Source: Culex pipiens pallens
Lineage: Eukaryota; Arthropoda; Insecta; Diptera; Culicidae
Assembly (NCBI RefSeq): GCF_016801865.2
Contig: NC_068939.1
Coordinates: 868,001 to 932,000 of the forward strand
Length of the DNA stretch: 64,000 bases
Direction of reading: 5' to 3'
Part shown: positions 48,556-61,449 of the stretch, one piece after another
Position numbering within the stretch: position 1 is the first letter of the stretch
Layout: every line of letters starts with the position of its first letter
Position numbers and translations under genes: made by a program
The notes under the pieces: model-generated
Databases searched by the model: none
Told to the model about the DNA's origin: nothing
What the model saw: only the letters and a program-made list of their open reading frames with translations

Positions 48556-48599
48556 GATTATTTTAATAAAACTAGGATGAATCCCACTAATTCACCTTG

Positions 48600-51375
48600 G
48601 AGGTTGTTGGGGATACTGTCCCGAGTCAGAGAAACTGTTTTGCAAAATCCTCTATCGGTGAAAATCGATTTGAACTCAATTTGAAGTTTTTGCTATAGAA
48701 ATATGAACTGAAACCTCAAATAATTATCAGAAATCTCAGTGAAAGTTTACGCAACTATGGAATTTGTCTTCGAAAATGTAATATTGTCCAGGTGTAGTAG
48801 TCGTCTCCTGCCTCGGTAGTGTCGTTGACTGTTTGGCTGGTAGACTCACATCCAAAAAAATATAATTATGTTTCGCAAATAAGAATAATTGTAATTCTAT
48901 TTAACAAAACAATTTTTATTTTTTTTAATGTTAAAATTTTTCAGAAATTAAATTTCAGTTTTTTTTAATTTTTTTAATTTTAGATTTTTTTTAAAGTTTT
49001 AGTCATTTAGCGTGTGTTTGTGCTAAACTCTTTAGTGATATTGTACTTTTTCAAGCAAAACTTTGAGAAAAAATCTAGTTTACTATTCCAAAAGGTCCTA
49101 TAAACGTGGTACTAGGATCCTTTGAAAAATAACTCTAGTTTTGTTATGAGATAATTGCTTGATATATCTCTAGTCTAGCCTGATTTTTAACCTTTAAAAC
49201 TATTTTGTGTTTCTCTTTTTTTCTTTTTTTCTTTGAATATTGTGTGTGTGTTTGGCTTGAACCTATTAATATTTACAATTATTGATTAAATTCGTCAGAA
49301 CGTCAGTTTTGCTGAAAACTTTTTCAATTCATATTTTTTTCAATTAGGTATTATCTGTGAGTGAGATTGGTTATGTTATTTTTATGAATTGGTTGTGTCG
49401 AATCACCAAAATATTTACCTTACTAATTTTTAAGTTAAACAATAGTTACGATAGTAACTTTTCCAGTGAGTAGAGTAAAACCGTCTGTTAGCAATTAATA
49501 AGCATGTCGTTTATCTGTATCGGCCAATATTGATTCATCTGTTAAGATCTTAAATATACGCATATGGAGTGTTTTGAGCCATCCGCCACTAAACCGACAC
49601 AGCTAAAAATAATCGAAACTCCAAATTAAGAGACATTCTTTCTCATCATTCCCAAAAACTTTCCCCTCCAGTCGGATAGAAGAAGAAAGGAGCCAAAAAA
49701 GCTGTCATCTCGTAGTTATACCAGCGTAGTAACAAAATTAATTAAGAGCACCAGAAAATCTCAAAGAAAGCGTGAAGACAGGCAAAACATGGCACATGAA
49801 CGAGGGCAAACTTTTATGCGTGTGTTTGTGTCTCACTGAGTAAGTATTGGTTGTTTGGGGGAAAATCTTCCGCGACGTGACGCGATGCTCAACGGCTGTC
49901 ACTCGCAACAAATAGCCGTTTTCATCTCATTGCAGCAGGAAAAAAATAACAACAACAAAAACGCAGATGCACATTTTCTGGCGCACATGCAGCATCTCCA
50001 CCCTCACTTTGTTGTCTTCTCTCGAACCGTTTGTGGGTATGTGTGTTTTTGTCTGGGGGAAAATGAACAGTCGATTTCCAGCTTTTCCAGCGACCGCCAA
50101 AAACGAGGAAGGAAATTCGTTCTAAATTTATACTTGCATGGAGACATTTTAGGTTTGTTTGTCAAGGAATCAATCCGTGTCTGGCGGAGACAGTTTGCGA
50201 GGGGTCACTGAGCTATTTTCGTGGGAGTGTTCCCCGAAATGAGTCACAAACCGGCTCAGCCGCGGGCGCACACAACGAAAGTGCCCGATTGACAAATGGG
50301 GGTCATATGAAGTCAAATCGATCGGAAGTTGTGAGCCCAAGGGGACATTCTTAACTCCAGGCCATTGACACAAGCCAGGCGGTTTGAATATAGAATCTAG
50401 GAATGTCTCCAATTAAAATAATTACAATTTGATATTAAAAAAAAAACATTTATATCGAAAAATAAAAAAAAATCCTCCAGCAAAAACAGAACAAAAAACC
50501 AAAACACACATCATAATCAACTCTTTCGGAACCAAACAAAAAATCAGCTTACACACTCAATCCCAAGAATGTTGTCTGTCGACAAAAAAACAATAAAAAT
50601 TAGGATCTCTCACCGTGAGGTGCGCATTTTCGGTGCCAGCATTCCCAAAGTCTCATAGCGATCGCACCTTTATTCGTCTCCTCGTCCATCTAACCCGTTT
50701 TTTGTGGTCGGTCACCACACCACGAATCTGTGCCGGGCAGCGGGAGGCTGAAAATGATGAAGATGATGCTACCCGAAAGTCTAATGTCCTACACAAACAC
50801 CACAAAAGTGGAAGGAAAATAATCACGAAATGTTGAGCCCTCTTCTGCTCGGGATGATGAATGGCCACAGCAAAGCGTGTGGATCGCCAAGATCGCCGAA
50901 CGGACCCATCCGAGAGGCGCGCGCGCGCCCGACCGTGGCAACTGTTTAGATCTAAAGGAGAAGGAGGAACAAACAACTTGCCCCGTGGGGGTCGATGTGG
51001 TCGAATTAGCGAATCAGTCAGTAGTAGTTTGAAGAGGTTAGATGAGAAGAGTTTTATTTTTTGTTTTATGATCCAAAGGTTGTTTTTTCATTATTGAAAC
51101 AATTTGATTTCAATTACGTACACTATTAAAATTAACATCACTGAATATGTTTTTGAAAAATTAAATCAGAAGTGCCTACCATCTTGCCCACATGACATAT
51201 AAGGCTTGGTCTTATATCTGATTCGAACAAAGGCTCTAAAATTTTAAATCATTAAATTTTACAGATCTTTGTATTTGTTGAATATGTAGAATAGTTGAAA
51301 AGCATAAACGACTGCACACGAAACATAAGAAACAGCAAAAAAAAATCACATTCACTCGATTGATATTTACGACCG
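48600..51375. other. No gene recognised
   Basis: AT-rich DNA with one short MITE (49075-49138). The GC-richer parts at 49660-50410 and 50600-51000 give only overlapping short ORFs without exon signals. Confidence 0.4.
49075..49138. mobile_element. Decayed short MITE, CTAG ends
   Basis: CTAGTTTACTATTCCAAAAG with GGTCCTATAAAC is matched in inverted orientation by AGGATCCTTTGAAAAATAAC and CTCTAG. It is the smallest member of the CTRGAG family in the window. Confidence 0.5.
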
Positions 51376-51378
51376 CTA

Positions 51379-54300
51379 GACAAAAATGACAAAAATGACA
51401 AAAATGAAAAAAATGACAAAAATGACAAAAATGAAAAAATGAAAAAATGAAAAAATGACAAAAATGACAAAAATGACAAAAATGACAAAAATGACAAAAA
51501 TGACAAAAATGACAAAAATGACAAAAATGACAAAAATGACAAAAAATGACAAAAATGACAAAAATGACAAAAATGACAAAAATGACAAAAATGACAAAAA
51601 TGACAAAAATGACAAAAATGACAAAAATGACAAAAATGACAAAAATGACAAAAATGACAAAAATGACAAAAATGACAAAAATGACAAAAATGACAAAAAT
51701 GACAAAAATGACAAAAATGACAAAAATGACAAAAATGACAAAAATGACAAAAATGACAAAAATGACAAAAAATGACAAAAATGACAAAAATGACAAAAAT
51801 GACAAAAATGACAAAAATGACAAAAATGACAAAAATGACAAAAATGACAAAAATGACAAAAATGACAAAAATGACAAAAATGACAAAAATGACAAAAATG
51901 ACAAAAATGACAAAAATGACAAAAATGACAAAAATGACAAAAATGACAAAAATGACAAAAATGACAAAAATGACAAAAATGACAAAAATGACAAAAATGA
52001 CAAAAATGACAAAAATGACAAAAATGACAAAAATGACAAAAATGACAAAAATGACAAAAATGACAAAAATGACAAAAATGACAAAAATGACAAAAATGAC
52101 AAAAATGACAAAAATGACAAAAATGACAAAAATGACAAAAATGACAAAAATGACAAAAATGACAAAAATGACAAAAATGACAAAAATGACAAAAATGACA
52201 AAAATGACAAAAATGACAAAAATGACAAAAATGACAAAAATGACAAAAATGACAAAAATGACAAAAATGACAAAAATGACAAAAATGACAAAAATGACAA
52301 AAATGACAAAAATGACAAAAATGACAAAAAATGACAAAAATGACAAAAATGACAAAAATGACAAAAATGACAAAAATGACAAAAATGACAAAAATGACAA
52401 AAATGACAAAAATGACAAAAATGACAAAAATGACAAAAATGACAAAAATGACAAAAATGACAAAAATGACAAAAATGACAAAAATGACAAAAATGACAAA
52501 AATGACAAAAATGACAAAAATGACAAAAATGACAAAAATGACAAAAATGACAAAAATGACAAAAATGACAAAAATGACAAAAATGACAAAAATGACAAAA
52601 ATGACAAAAATGACAAAAATGACAAAAATGACAAAAATGACAAAAATGACAAAAATGACAAAAATGACAAAAATGACAAAAATGACAAAAATGACAAAAA
52701 TGACAAAAATGACAAAAATGACAAAAATGACAAAAATGACAAAAATGACAAAAATGACAAAAATGACAAAAATGACAAAAATGACAAAAATGACAAAAAT
52801 GACAAAAATGACAAAAATGACAAAAATGACAAAAATGACAAAAATGACAAAAATGACAAAAATGACAAAAATGAAAAAAAAAAATGAAAAAAATGACAAA
52901 AATGAAAAAAAAATGAAAAAAATGACAAAAATGACAAAAATGACAAAAATGACAAAAATGACAAAAATGACAAAAATGACAAAAATGACAAAAATGACAA
53001 AAATGACAAAAATGACAAAAATGACAAAAATGACAAAAATGACAAAAATGACAAAAATGACAAAAAATGACAAAAATGACAAAAATGACAAAAATGACAA
53101 AAATGACAAAAATGACAAAAATGACAAAAATGACAAAAATGACAAAAATGACAAAAATGACAAAAATGACAAAAATGACAAAAATGACAAAAATGACAAA
53201 AATGACAAAAATGACAAAAATGACAAAAATGACAAAAATGACAAAAATGACAAAAATGACAAAAATGACAAAAATGACAAAAATGACAAAAATGACAAAA
53301 ATGACAAAAATGACAAAAATGACAAAAATGACAAAAATGACAAAAATGACAAAAAAATGACAAAAATGACAAAAATGACAAAAATGACAAAAATGACAAA
53401 AATGACAAAAATGACAAAAATGACAAAAATGACAAAAATGACAAAAATGACAAAAATGACAAAAATGACAAAAATGACAAAAATGACAAAAATGACAAAA
53501 ATGACAAAAATGACAAAAATGACAAAAATGACAAAAATGACAAAAATGACAAAAATGACAAAAATGACAAAAATGACAAAAATGACAAAAATGACAAAAA
53601 TGACAAAAATGACAAAAATGACAAAAATGACAAAAATGACAAAAATGACAAAAATGACAAAAATGACAAAAATGACAAAAATGACAAAAATGACAAAAAT
53701 GACAAAAATGACAAAAATGACAAAAATGACAAAAATGACAAAAATGACAAAAATGACAAAAATGACAAAAATGACAAAAATGACAAAAATGACAAAAATG
53801 ACAAAAATGACAAAAATGACAAAAATGACAAAAATGACAAAAATGACAAAAATGACAAAAATGACAAAAATGACAAAAATGACAAAAATGACAAAAATGA
53901 CAAAAATGACAAAAATGACAAAAATGACAAAAATGACAAAAATGACAAAAATGACAAAAATGACAAAAATGACAAAAATGACAAAAATGACAAAAATGAC
54001 AAAAATGACAAAAATGACAAAAATGACAAAAATGACAAAAATGACAAAAATGACAAAAATGACAAAAATGACAAAAATGAAAAAAATGAAAAAAATGACA
54101 AAAATGACAAAAATGACAAAAATGACAAAAATGACAAAAATGACAAAAATGACAAAAATGACAAAAATGACAAAAATGACAAAAATGACAAAAATGACAA
54201 AAATGACAAAAATGACAAAAATGACAAAAATGACAAAAATGACAAAAATGACAAAAATGACAAAAATGACAAAAATGACAAAAATGACAAAAATGACAAA

Positions 54301-54870
54301 AATGACAAAAATGACAAAAATGACAAAAATGACAAAAATGACAAAAATGACAAAAATGACAAAAATGACAAAAATGACAAAAATGACAAAAATGACAAAA
54401 ATGACAAAAATGACAAAAATGACAAAAATGACAAAAATGACAAAAATGACAAAAATGACAAAAATGACAAAAATGACAAAAATGACAAAAATGACAAAAA
54501 TGACAAAAATGACAAAAATGACAAAAATGACAAAAATGACAAAAATGACAAAAATGACAAAAATGACAAAAATGACAAAAATGACAAAAATGACAAAAAT
54601 GACAAAAATGACAAAAATGACAAAAATGACAAAAATGACAAAAATGACAAAAATGACAAAAATGACAAAAATGACAAAAATGACAAAAATGACAAAAATG
54701 ACAAAAATGACAAAAATGACAAAAATGACAAAAATGACAAAAATGACAAAAATGACAAAAATGACAAAAATGACAAAAATGACAAAAATGACAAAAATGA
54801 CAAAAATGACAAAAATGACAAAAATGACAAAAATGACAAAAATGACAAAAATGACAAAAATGACAAAAAT
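51379..54870. repeat. 3.5-kb tandem array of the 9-bp unit ATGACAAAA (about 388 copies)
   Basis: The unit ATGACAAAA repeats almost without change. Departures are few. Extra A residues occur near 51541, 51770, 52327, 53062 and 53351. Units with C replaced or lost (ATGAAAAAA) occur at the left edge (51404-51456), at 52867-52920 and at 54078-54095. The right end is abrupt, and a few stray units reappear at 54942-54967. Because 9 is a multiple of 3, all frames stay open for long distances and give giant MTK, NDK or FLS-repeat ORFs, which are not genes. Such an array implies a long-read assembly. Confidence 0.98.
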
Positions 54871-54999
54871 TTCAAGAATTATCAAAATTACCAAATCGAA
54901 AAAAATAATATGGAAATATTTTAGAGTTTGTTTTTTTGTTCAAAAATGACAAAAGTTACAAAAATGAGAGCCTCAAAAGTGTTTTGAAATAGTAACAAT

Positions 55000-56073
55000 T
55001 AGAGCGTGACGAGCGGGAATTTCCGGGAAATCGATCATTTTTGGACCCCTCGATTTTCGGGAAATTTGGTCGAGACTCCCAGGAAATTTTATTCTCATAA
55101 ATATGAAAGCCAAATTATATAAACTAATCAGAAAACCATTTGAAAAATCGAAATTGTCCAGAACATTGAGTGTTCAATGATCGATATTTAAGTTCGAATA
55201 AACTAATGTTTTTATAATCTTCTTATTTAGAAAGTGTAAATTTTAACTTCTCAAAAAATTCTTATAACTATAATTGAGTGTAAACAAAAGTTACATTGAA
55301 GCATACTTTGCAGGTACACCCCAGAAATGAAAAACTCAAGTTTTTTTTTTAAATATTATTTCAATTTCTAAGAAGGAAAAGCATTTTTAAAATAAGTTCA
55401 TTTTCTATATCATCTCTCGAGCATAGCAAACCTTATAATTTTGTTTTTTTTTATTCTAAGTAAGTTAATTTCGCTGTATCAAGGTAAATTCCTTTTTGAT
55501 GTCAACAGTAGTATTGGGTTTAGCATCAACCTCAATATGTATTAAATAACATTTTGCAAAAATAACTCTGCATCTCTTTGTAATGTTTAGGTCCGCCAAT
55601 TGTTAAAATTCTGGTTTTCCGGATGACTGTTAATATTTCTTCATTTAATATTTACAGTTGGCCCAAGAAGGAAAAACAATTTTAAATTGTTGTTTTGAGT
55701 CGTTATTTATAAAATTGCAAAAATAAAGATACTGGGAAATTATATATTAGCTAATTTTAAATTTTTAAAAATCTAATAACAAGTTCACGCAAAAAGCTTC
55801 AGAATTCAGAAAAAATATATCAAAATTTAGAACTGTGAACTATAAAACGAGGCTACTTAAATTAACGTTTCATTGAATAATTTTGAATTAATTGTAACTG
55901 AATTAGTTTATAACATAACATGTTACTAAACAAATTTAATACATTTCTGTTAAATTATTGGCATTATTGCATAGTTTAAAAAGAACTCCCGGGTCCCGGG
56001 AATTCCCGGGAAATAGCAAAATACAACTCTCGATTCCCGGAAAATTGAAAATCTCGAGAATCGTCACCCTCTA
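55000..56073. mobile_element. hAT-type MITE, 1.07 kb, TSD GTAACAAT
   Basis: The ends TAGAGCGTGACGA and TCGTCACCCTCTA are inverted repeats with one mismatch. A perfect 8-bp duplication, GTAACAAT, flanks it (54992-54999 and 56074-56081). Both subterminal regions carry CCCGGGAATT- or TTCCGGGAAA-type motifs, as in the element at 12895-14554. The interior is AT-rich with no transposase. Confidence 0.88.
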
Positions 56074-56084
56074 GTAACAATGAT

Positions 56085-58485
56085 TTAAAGATTGTTGTTT
56101 ATTCTTGGGTGCAATTGATTCGTATGGACTTGAGCAAACAAAAATTCCAACAGTTCCGTTCTACTAACTATTTAACTTTTTAAACCATCCCATGGATGGT
56201 CAGTTCCCGTTTCATATGCTGCGTCCGATCGTCCACGGAAAGGTGATCATCTTTCTCATCTTTCCATGAAAAGACAGGCGCTCACCCTCTGCTTCCTTCA
56301 TGTTAGTGTGTGGAGTGTGGGTCATCTCATTCATGGTCCAGCCAGAGAGACCCAGGAACCTGTCCAGGTACAGTAGTAGTGTTGGAGAGTTTAGAGAGAT
56401 TTATGCTTGCTTTGAACGATCGATCTTGTGGTCGTAGTTGAGCGCACACGCCTCTTCTCCCAGATTTTGACCAGGAGGGTAGAACGTGGTTGGGGCCAGA
56501 GATGATGGGCTGAGAGAGTGATTTCACAGTTCGTGGTCGGTTGAAGAAATTAGAGGTACCGTTTTATGTTTGTTCCATAACCTTGATGGGATTAGAATGT
56601 GTTAAGTCGAAACGCGTTTTCGTCTAGGTTGTTTTTGGTTCTTTTTTTCTTCTGCTTCTAGGTCTTCGGCTTGAACTTGTCTTCTTTGGGCAGAGCTGGG
56701 ATGGGGATCGCGGTTGTTTGGTGGGCAGTCAGTCAGTCATCTTCCGCGTTGCAGATGATGGTCATGAAGACTATGATGATGATGTTGGCTCGATGATTTG
56801 AAAGCGCGTAAGAAAGAAGGCACCGATTAGGGGCGCTCGCTTGGGGAGTCCATCTCACTTGGCTGATCTTGGACAGTAACTGAATACGAATGGACCCTCG
56901 CCGGCTACGGTGGATAAATGGACACAAACGGTCAACGTTTAGTGGAACAAGCGTGAGTGGGAGATTCCAAGGTGTTGGGAATGGAAATCAAGTTGTTTTG
57001 AAGGCGCGCGATCGCTGATCTGGGACGCTGACCCTTTTAATGCTCACAAGAATAATAAAAAGAAATTCTAACTAAGATGCCATCTGGTATCTCAAATCGA
57101 AAATTAAAATAATAAAAACCTTTCGCTAAATTGGTCACAGAGATTGCCGTTCCAATCTTTCAACCGAGTCCAAAAATCATTCAACAGCTTACAGTCTAAT
57201 CCCACGAAAGGAGTCGTTTAGCCATAATAAATTTGTTTTGATAGTTTATAATGAAAACCACGGGATTTTAGTCCGCCTTCCTCCTCCACTCAGGAGCAAT
57301 GGTTCTGTTTTGTTTTCTTGGTCACCACCGAATAGCCAACAACGAACGGAATGGTGTTCGAGCATTCTTCCCGCGATTCGGATTCTAACCCACACGATGA
57401 TTATGATGCCAAGAGGACGGAGAGAGAGAGAGATGCTGATGATTTAGTGGTGGCGGCCTTCCCAGATCGTCGTCGTTGCGGCCATCGATCCTCGTGGGTT
57501 TCGCCCGCCCCGCGTGGTTGAGGGTGACCATTTTTGACGAGTAGTGACCACATATAAAAAAATTGTGTCTGCTCTCTGTCCACTTCTGGAGGTTGGCCCG
57601 CGAATGGTGATGTCTTCTTTGGCGTGGAGATTTGTCGGTGCTCTTCGAAGAAGAAGATTTGTACCGGAGTGCGACATTTAAATTATTCGGTGGAAGTTTA
57701 GAGGCTTGCCAGCAAACCAGCCAGCCAACGTCCAGTTCACAGCCGCGACTACAACGGATGATGCCTGCCTTTCCATAAGTAGCGATGTTCTTCAACCAGT
57801 TTTTTTGTCGCCTAAATCCCACATACAGAGGCGAGCTGGTTGCTGCTCACACGGATGCTTTTCAGGTTATGAAATATCAATAATTAATCTATTAGGCTCA
57901 GCCGAGAGCGAGAATGATGTCATCCGTCAGAAACAGGCGTTAACGCTTTGGCACCTGTCTATGCAATAGCAACAGAAGTAGTAGTGGTAATAGTGATGGA
58001 GGATGGCAGAGATCTGCTTCTTTTTGGGTTTGGCAATTGACGAGTAAAACTTGAGCGGGCTTTAAGAAGCTATCGGTGACTTATTGAGGTTTCGGTGATG
58101 TGCACTGACATAATGAGGATGCTTGAAGGTCTACTACTGTGTAGGCCGAGCGAGATATTATAAATGACACCATAATGGCTTAATACAGGTGTGACTTCAA
58201 AAGAGATTAAATTTATTTTATGATTATGATTTGTATTTTAAAGTCACTTATTTCAAAACAATCTGAATGCCTAAATTTGAAAATATTAATACTATGAGAA
58301 AAATGCAAATCATTTCTAAAGCTACCAACTTTACGTGAATTAGCGTTTCAAAACATTTTTTACGTTTACGTATTTCATAAAACTTATATTCAAAGCAAAA
58401 AAAAAACATTTCAAAATATGTGTACCAGCCTAATGGTAATCGAAGAGAGAGTCATTTTTGGAACAATGCAACTCTGTCATGAATG
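56085..58485. other. No gene recognised
   Basis: Moderately GC-rich DNA (56200-57980) with overlapping minus-strand ORFs of 60-145 codons. Their peptides are His/Ser/Arg-rich, start and stop without splice motifs, and differ by frame over the same bases. They are probably chance frames. Confidence 0.4.
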
Positions 58486-58489
58486 ATTT

Positions 58490-58609
58490 CTAGAGTTTTT
58501 TTTAATAGGTCCTATAAACATATGAAACATATAAACACATAAACACATAAACACATAAACAACATAAAAATATGAAACACATTTAGGACCTTTTAATAAA
58601 AAACTCTAG
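58490..58609. mobile_element. MITE, CTAGAG ends, TSD ATTT, with a short tandem repeat inside
   Basis: The ends CTAGAGTTTTTTTTAATAGG and CCTTTTAATAAAAAACTCTAG are inverted. ATTT flanks both sides (58486-58489 and 58610-58613). The centre holds ACATAAAC units repeated about five times, which suggests slippage in the element's loop. Confidence 0.85.
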
Positions 58610-58799
58610 ATTTGAAAAATAATTTATTTTGAATATCTTGTAACTTCGGTATTATCTACCCTTGGTTTGGATTTAAAACGAGAAAACCAGAAAAAATATC
58701 ATCAACATTTACTAAATCCGGTAATCACCGCATAGGTATTGCCACCAAGCATCTTCACCAAGAAAAGGGGGAAGGAAGTAAACGTGTGCAAAAACAAAA

Positions 58800-59320
58800 A
58801 TAAACTCACAACCGGACCTTTCAGCGGAGAAGGCACATTCAATGAAGGTGGAAAACAATGAAAGAGCGAAGGAAAGGAAAGAAAAGAGTGTGAATCAAAA
58901 AGATTTGGCGAAAACGAGTGTAATGGATAAATGGCGAGGAAGAGCCAAAACAGTGGAATTTTGGAATGGTTAGGAGAGACTATTTTTTCTGCCTCTGATG
59001 GCTGATGGAGAAGAATCAGGTGGGGGGAAGGGTTTCATTTGGGGCCAACTCTCGCAATAGATACAAAAAGGTAAACTTTTCGGTATTTGTGTGGCTGTGT
59101 GTGGAGGCAGAGAAGCCAAAGTTGAAGAAACTGTAAATTAATTTAAATTATAAAACCTACATGCGTTCGAGAGCTAATGCTGGCGTGTAGGAGATTTGTC
59201 TGTGCTACTTGTTTCGTCGAGTAAGATGAAATCCACCGATTGGTGTGGATGATTTGCGTGTAAATTAACTGAGAAACATCAACGGTTTCGTAGGAGTAGG
59301 TGAAACATTTTTTTTTTTTG
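58800..59320. other. Purine-rich non-coding stretch
   Basis: GA-rich DNA without a convincing open frame. No exon or element end is visible before the inverted end at 59324. Confidence 0.4.
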
Positions 59321-59645
59321 CTTTTGCCTTCCTCACTGAGGTAAGGCTATAATCCTGCTCAAAAAATGAACTTTTGAAAAACAGCTCGTAGACCTATATT
59401 CATGTATACCTATCGACTCAGAATCGAAAACTGAACAAATGTCTGTGTGTGTGTGTGTGTATGTGTGTGCGTATTCCCCTTGGTGCTCAAAATTCTTGCC
59501 AAGTTTTCTCGGCACTGGCTGATCCGATTTGAGCCAATCTAGTTGCATTCGATCCGGTTTGGTGCCCCATACTGCACTATTGAATTGTTTGAAGATCCGA
59601 TAAGTAGTTCAAAAGTTACGTATAAAAAAGTGCCAGAGTTGCGAA

Positions 59646-60745
59646 TCGGATCTCACATAAATGTATGTAAACTATGTCCAGACCCATCACCCGACCCATC
59701 GTTGTTTAGATTATCAAAAAAGCTATCCAACGAGTCCAAAATATTGAAGTTCTGGCAACCCTGTCTCAAGTTATGACCACTTAAGTGATATTTATGTACT
59801 TTTTTGATGCCGGATCTCACTTAAATGTATGTAAACTATGTCCGGATCCATCATCACACCCATCGTTGGATAGGTAATCGAAAGACCTTTCCAATGAGTC
59901 CAAAACATTGAAGATCTGACAACCCTGTCTCGAGTTATGACCACTTAAGTGATATTTATGTACTTTTTTGAAGCCGGATCTCACTTAAATGTATGTAAAC
60001 TATGTCCGGATCCATCATTCAACCCATCGTTGGATAGGTAATCAAAAGACCTTTCCAATGAGTCCAAAACATTGAAGATCTGGCAACCCTGTCTCAAGTT
60101 ATGACCACTTAAGTGATATTTATGTATTTTTTTGATGCCGGATCTCACTTAAATGTATGTAAACTATGTCCGGATCCATCATCCAGCCCATCGTTGGATA
60201 GATCATCAAAAGACCTTTCCAATGAGTCCAATTCATTGAAGATCTGGCGACCCTGTCTCATGTTATGACCACTTAAGTGATATTTATGTACTTTTTTGAA
60301 GCCGGATCTCACTTAAATGTATGTAAACTATGTCCGGATCCATCATCCAACCCATCGTTGGATAGGTAATCGAAAGACCTTTCCAATGAGTCCAAAACAT
60401 TGAAGATCTGGCAACCCTGTCTCGAGTTATGACCACTTAAGTGATATTTATGTACTTTTTTGATGCCGGATCTCACTTAAATGTATGTAAACTATGTCCG
60501 GATCCATCATCCAACCCATCGTTGGATAGATCATCAAAAGACCTTTCCAATGAGTCCAAAACATTGAAGATCTGGCAACCCTGTCTCGAGTTATGACCAC
60601 TTAAGTGATATTTATGTACTTTTTTGATGCCGGATCTCACTTAAATGCATGTAAACAATGTCCGGATCCATCATCCGACCCATCGTTGGTTAGGTAATCC
60701 AAAGAACTTTCTAATGAGTCCAAAACATTGAAGATCTGACAACGC
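59646..60745 (+). repeat. 164-bp tandem repeat, about 6.7 copies
   Basis: Unit starts (YCGGATCTCAC) fall at 59646, 59810, 59974, 60138, 60302, 60466 and 60630, exactly 164 bp apart each time, with substitutions but no indels. Each unit contains the palindrome CACTTAAGTG (or a near form), AACATTGAAGATCTG and TTGGATAGGTAATC. The last unit is cut by the nested element at 60756, and its continuation resumes at 62372. Old single copies exist at 23105-23240 and 44935-45230. Confidence 0.96.
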
Positions 60746-61248
60746 TCAGTCTTAACCCAAGCAACACACTTTGTCAGATAAACGTATTTCCTAACTGGTT
60801 GTATAACCAATCCGCCTTGTTGTCACAACTTGTTCTACAACTCCTGTGAACTGGAAAAAGCGCACTTTTTTTGTTGTATAACTTGCCAGAAAAAGATGCA
60901 AGTTATCAGAGTAAGTTGTACAAATGTATTTGACAACACTGTGCCATCTAACAAGAGATTCAACGAAAAAAAGGGGCGTGGTTTACGGCTGTGCTGTCAA
61001 ATCAAAGCGCACACTGGAAAGGAAAGTTAGATTGAAAACAGCTATCTAACCAGCGACTAACTTACATGTAAACAAACGTTTCTTATTAGAATTGTAGTCA
61101 ACGACGAAGCTAATTAAAAAAGTACGCTTGTTTCTGCAAGATTCATTTAAAATAATTCGAAATTGAATTAAAAAAAAGAAAAACAATCATGGCGCGCATG
61201 TGATTAGTGTGAAAATCCCTGCATGGAGAACTTTTAGATTTTTCTTTT

Positions 61249-61449
61249 TTGATGAACTTCCTCTGTCCCAAGATTCGATCCGATGACTTCGACGATTTGT
61301 TGTTATCTCCACGGCAGGTCCAGGCGCGCTTCCACATCTCTCCACGGGGCTTCATAGTAAACAAGCTGGCCCAAGCGTCAATAAGAAGGCTGCTGTCTGT
61401 TTTGTTAGCTAAAGAACTTAATTCCAACGAAGGCTGTCATTGGAATTGA
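61249..61449 (+). CDS. Coding-like patch inside the nested element
   Basis: A 66-codon plus frame reads like protein in its middle (SPRQVQARFHISPRGF and onward to a Leu-rich helix-like end), with C/G-ending codons unlike the AT-rich surroundings. A T-rich tract ending CCCAAG precedes position 61270 and could be an acceptor. The minus strand is also open (61143-61427). It may be a captured host exon or a transposase fragment. No domain is recognised. Confidence 0.22.
   Translation: MMNFLCPKIRSDDFDDLLLSPRQVQARFHISPRGFIVNKLAQASIRRLLSVLLAKELNSNEGCHWN

Noticed and set aside
51252..54949. ORFs of up to 1207 codons on both strands
   Set aside because: They are translations of a 9-bp satellite; every frame is open because the unit length is a multiple of three and lacks stops.
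56327..57969. Several 60-145-codon ORFs around 56.3-58.0 kb
   Set aside because: Different frames and strands are open over the same bases, and none has exon boundaries or recognisable motifs.
59646..60745. CRISPR-like array
   Set aside because: Units are contiguous 164-bp tandem copies with no unique spacers, in eukaryotic transposon-rich DNA.
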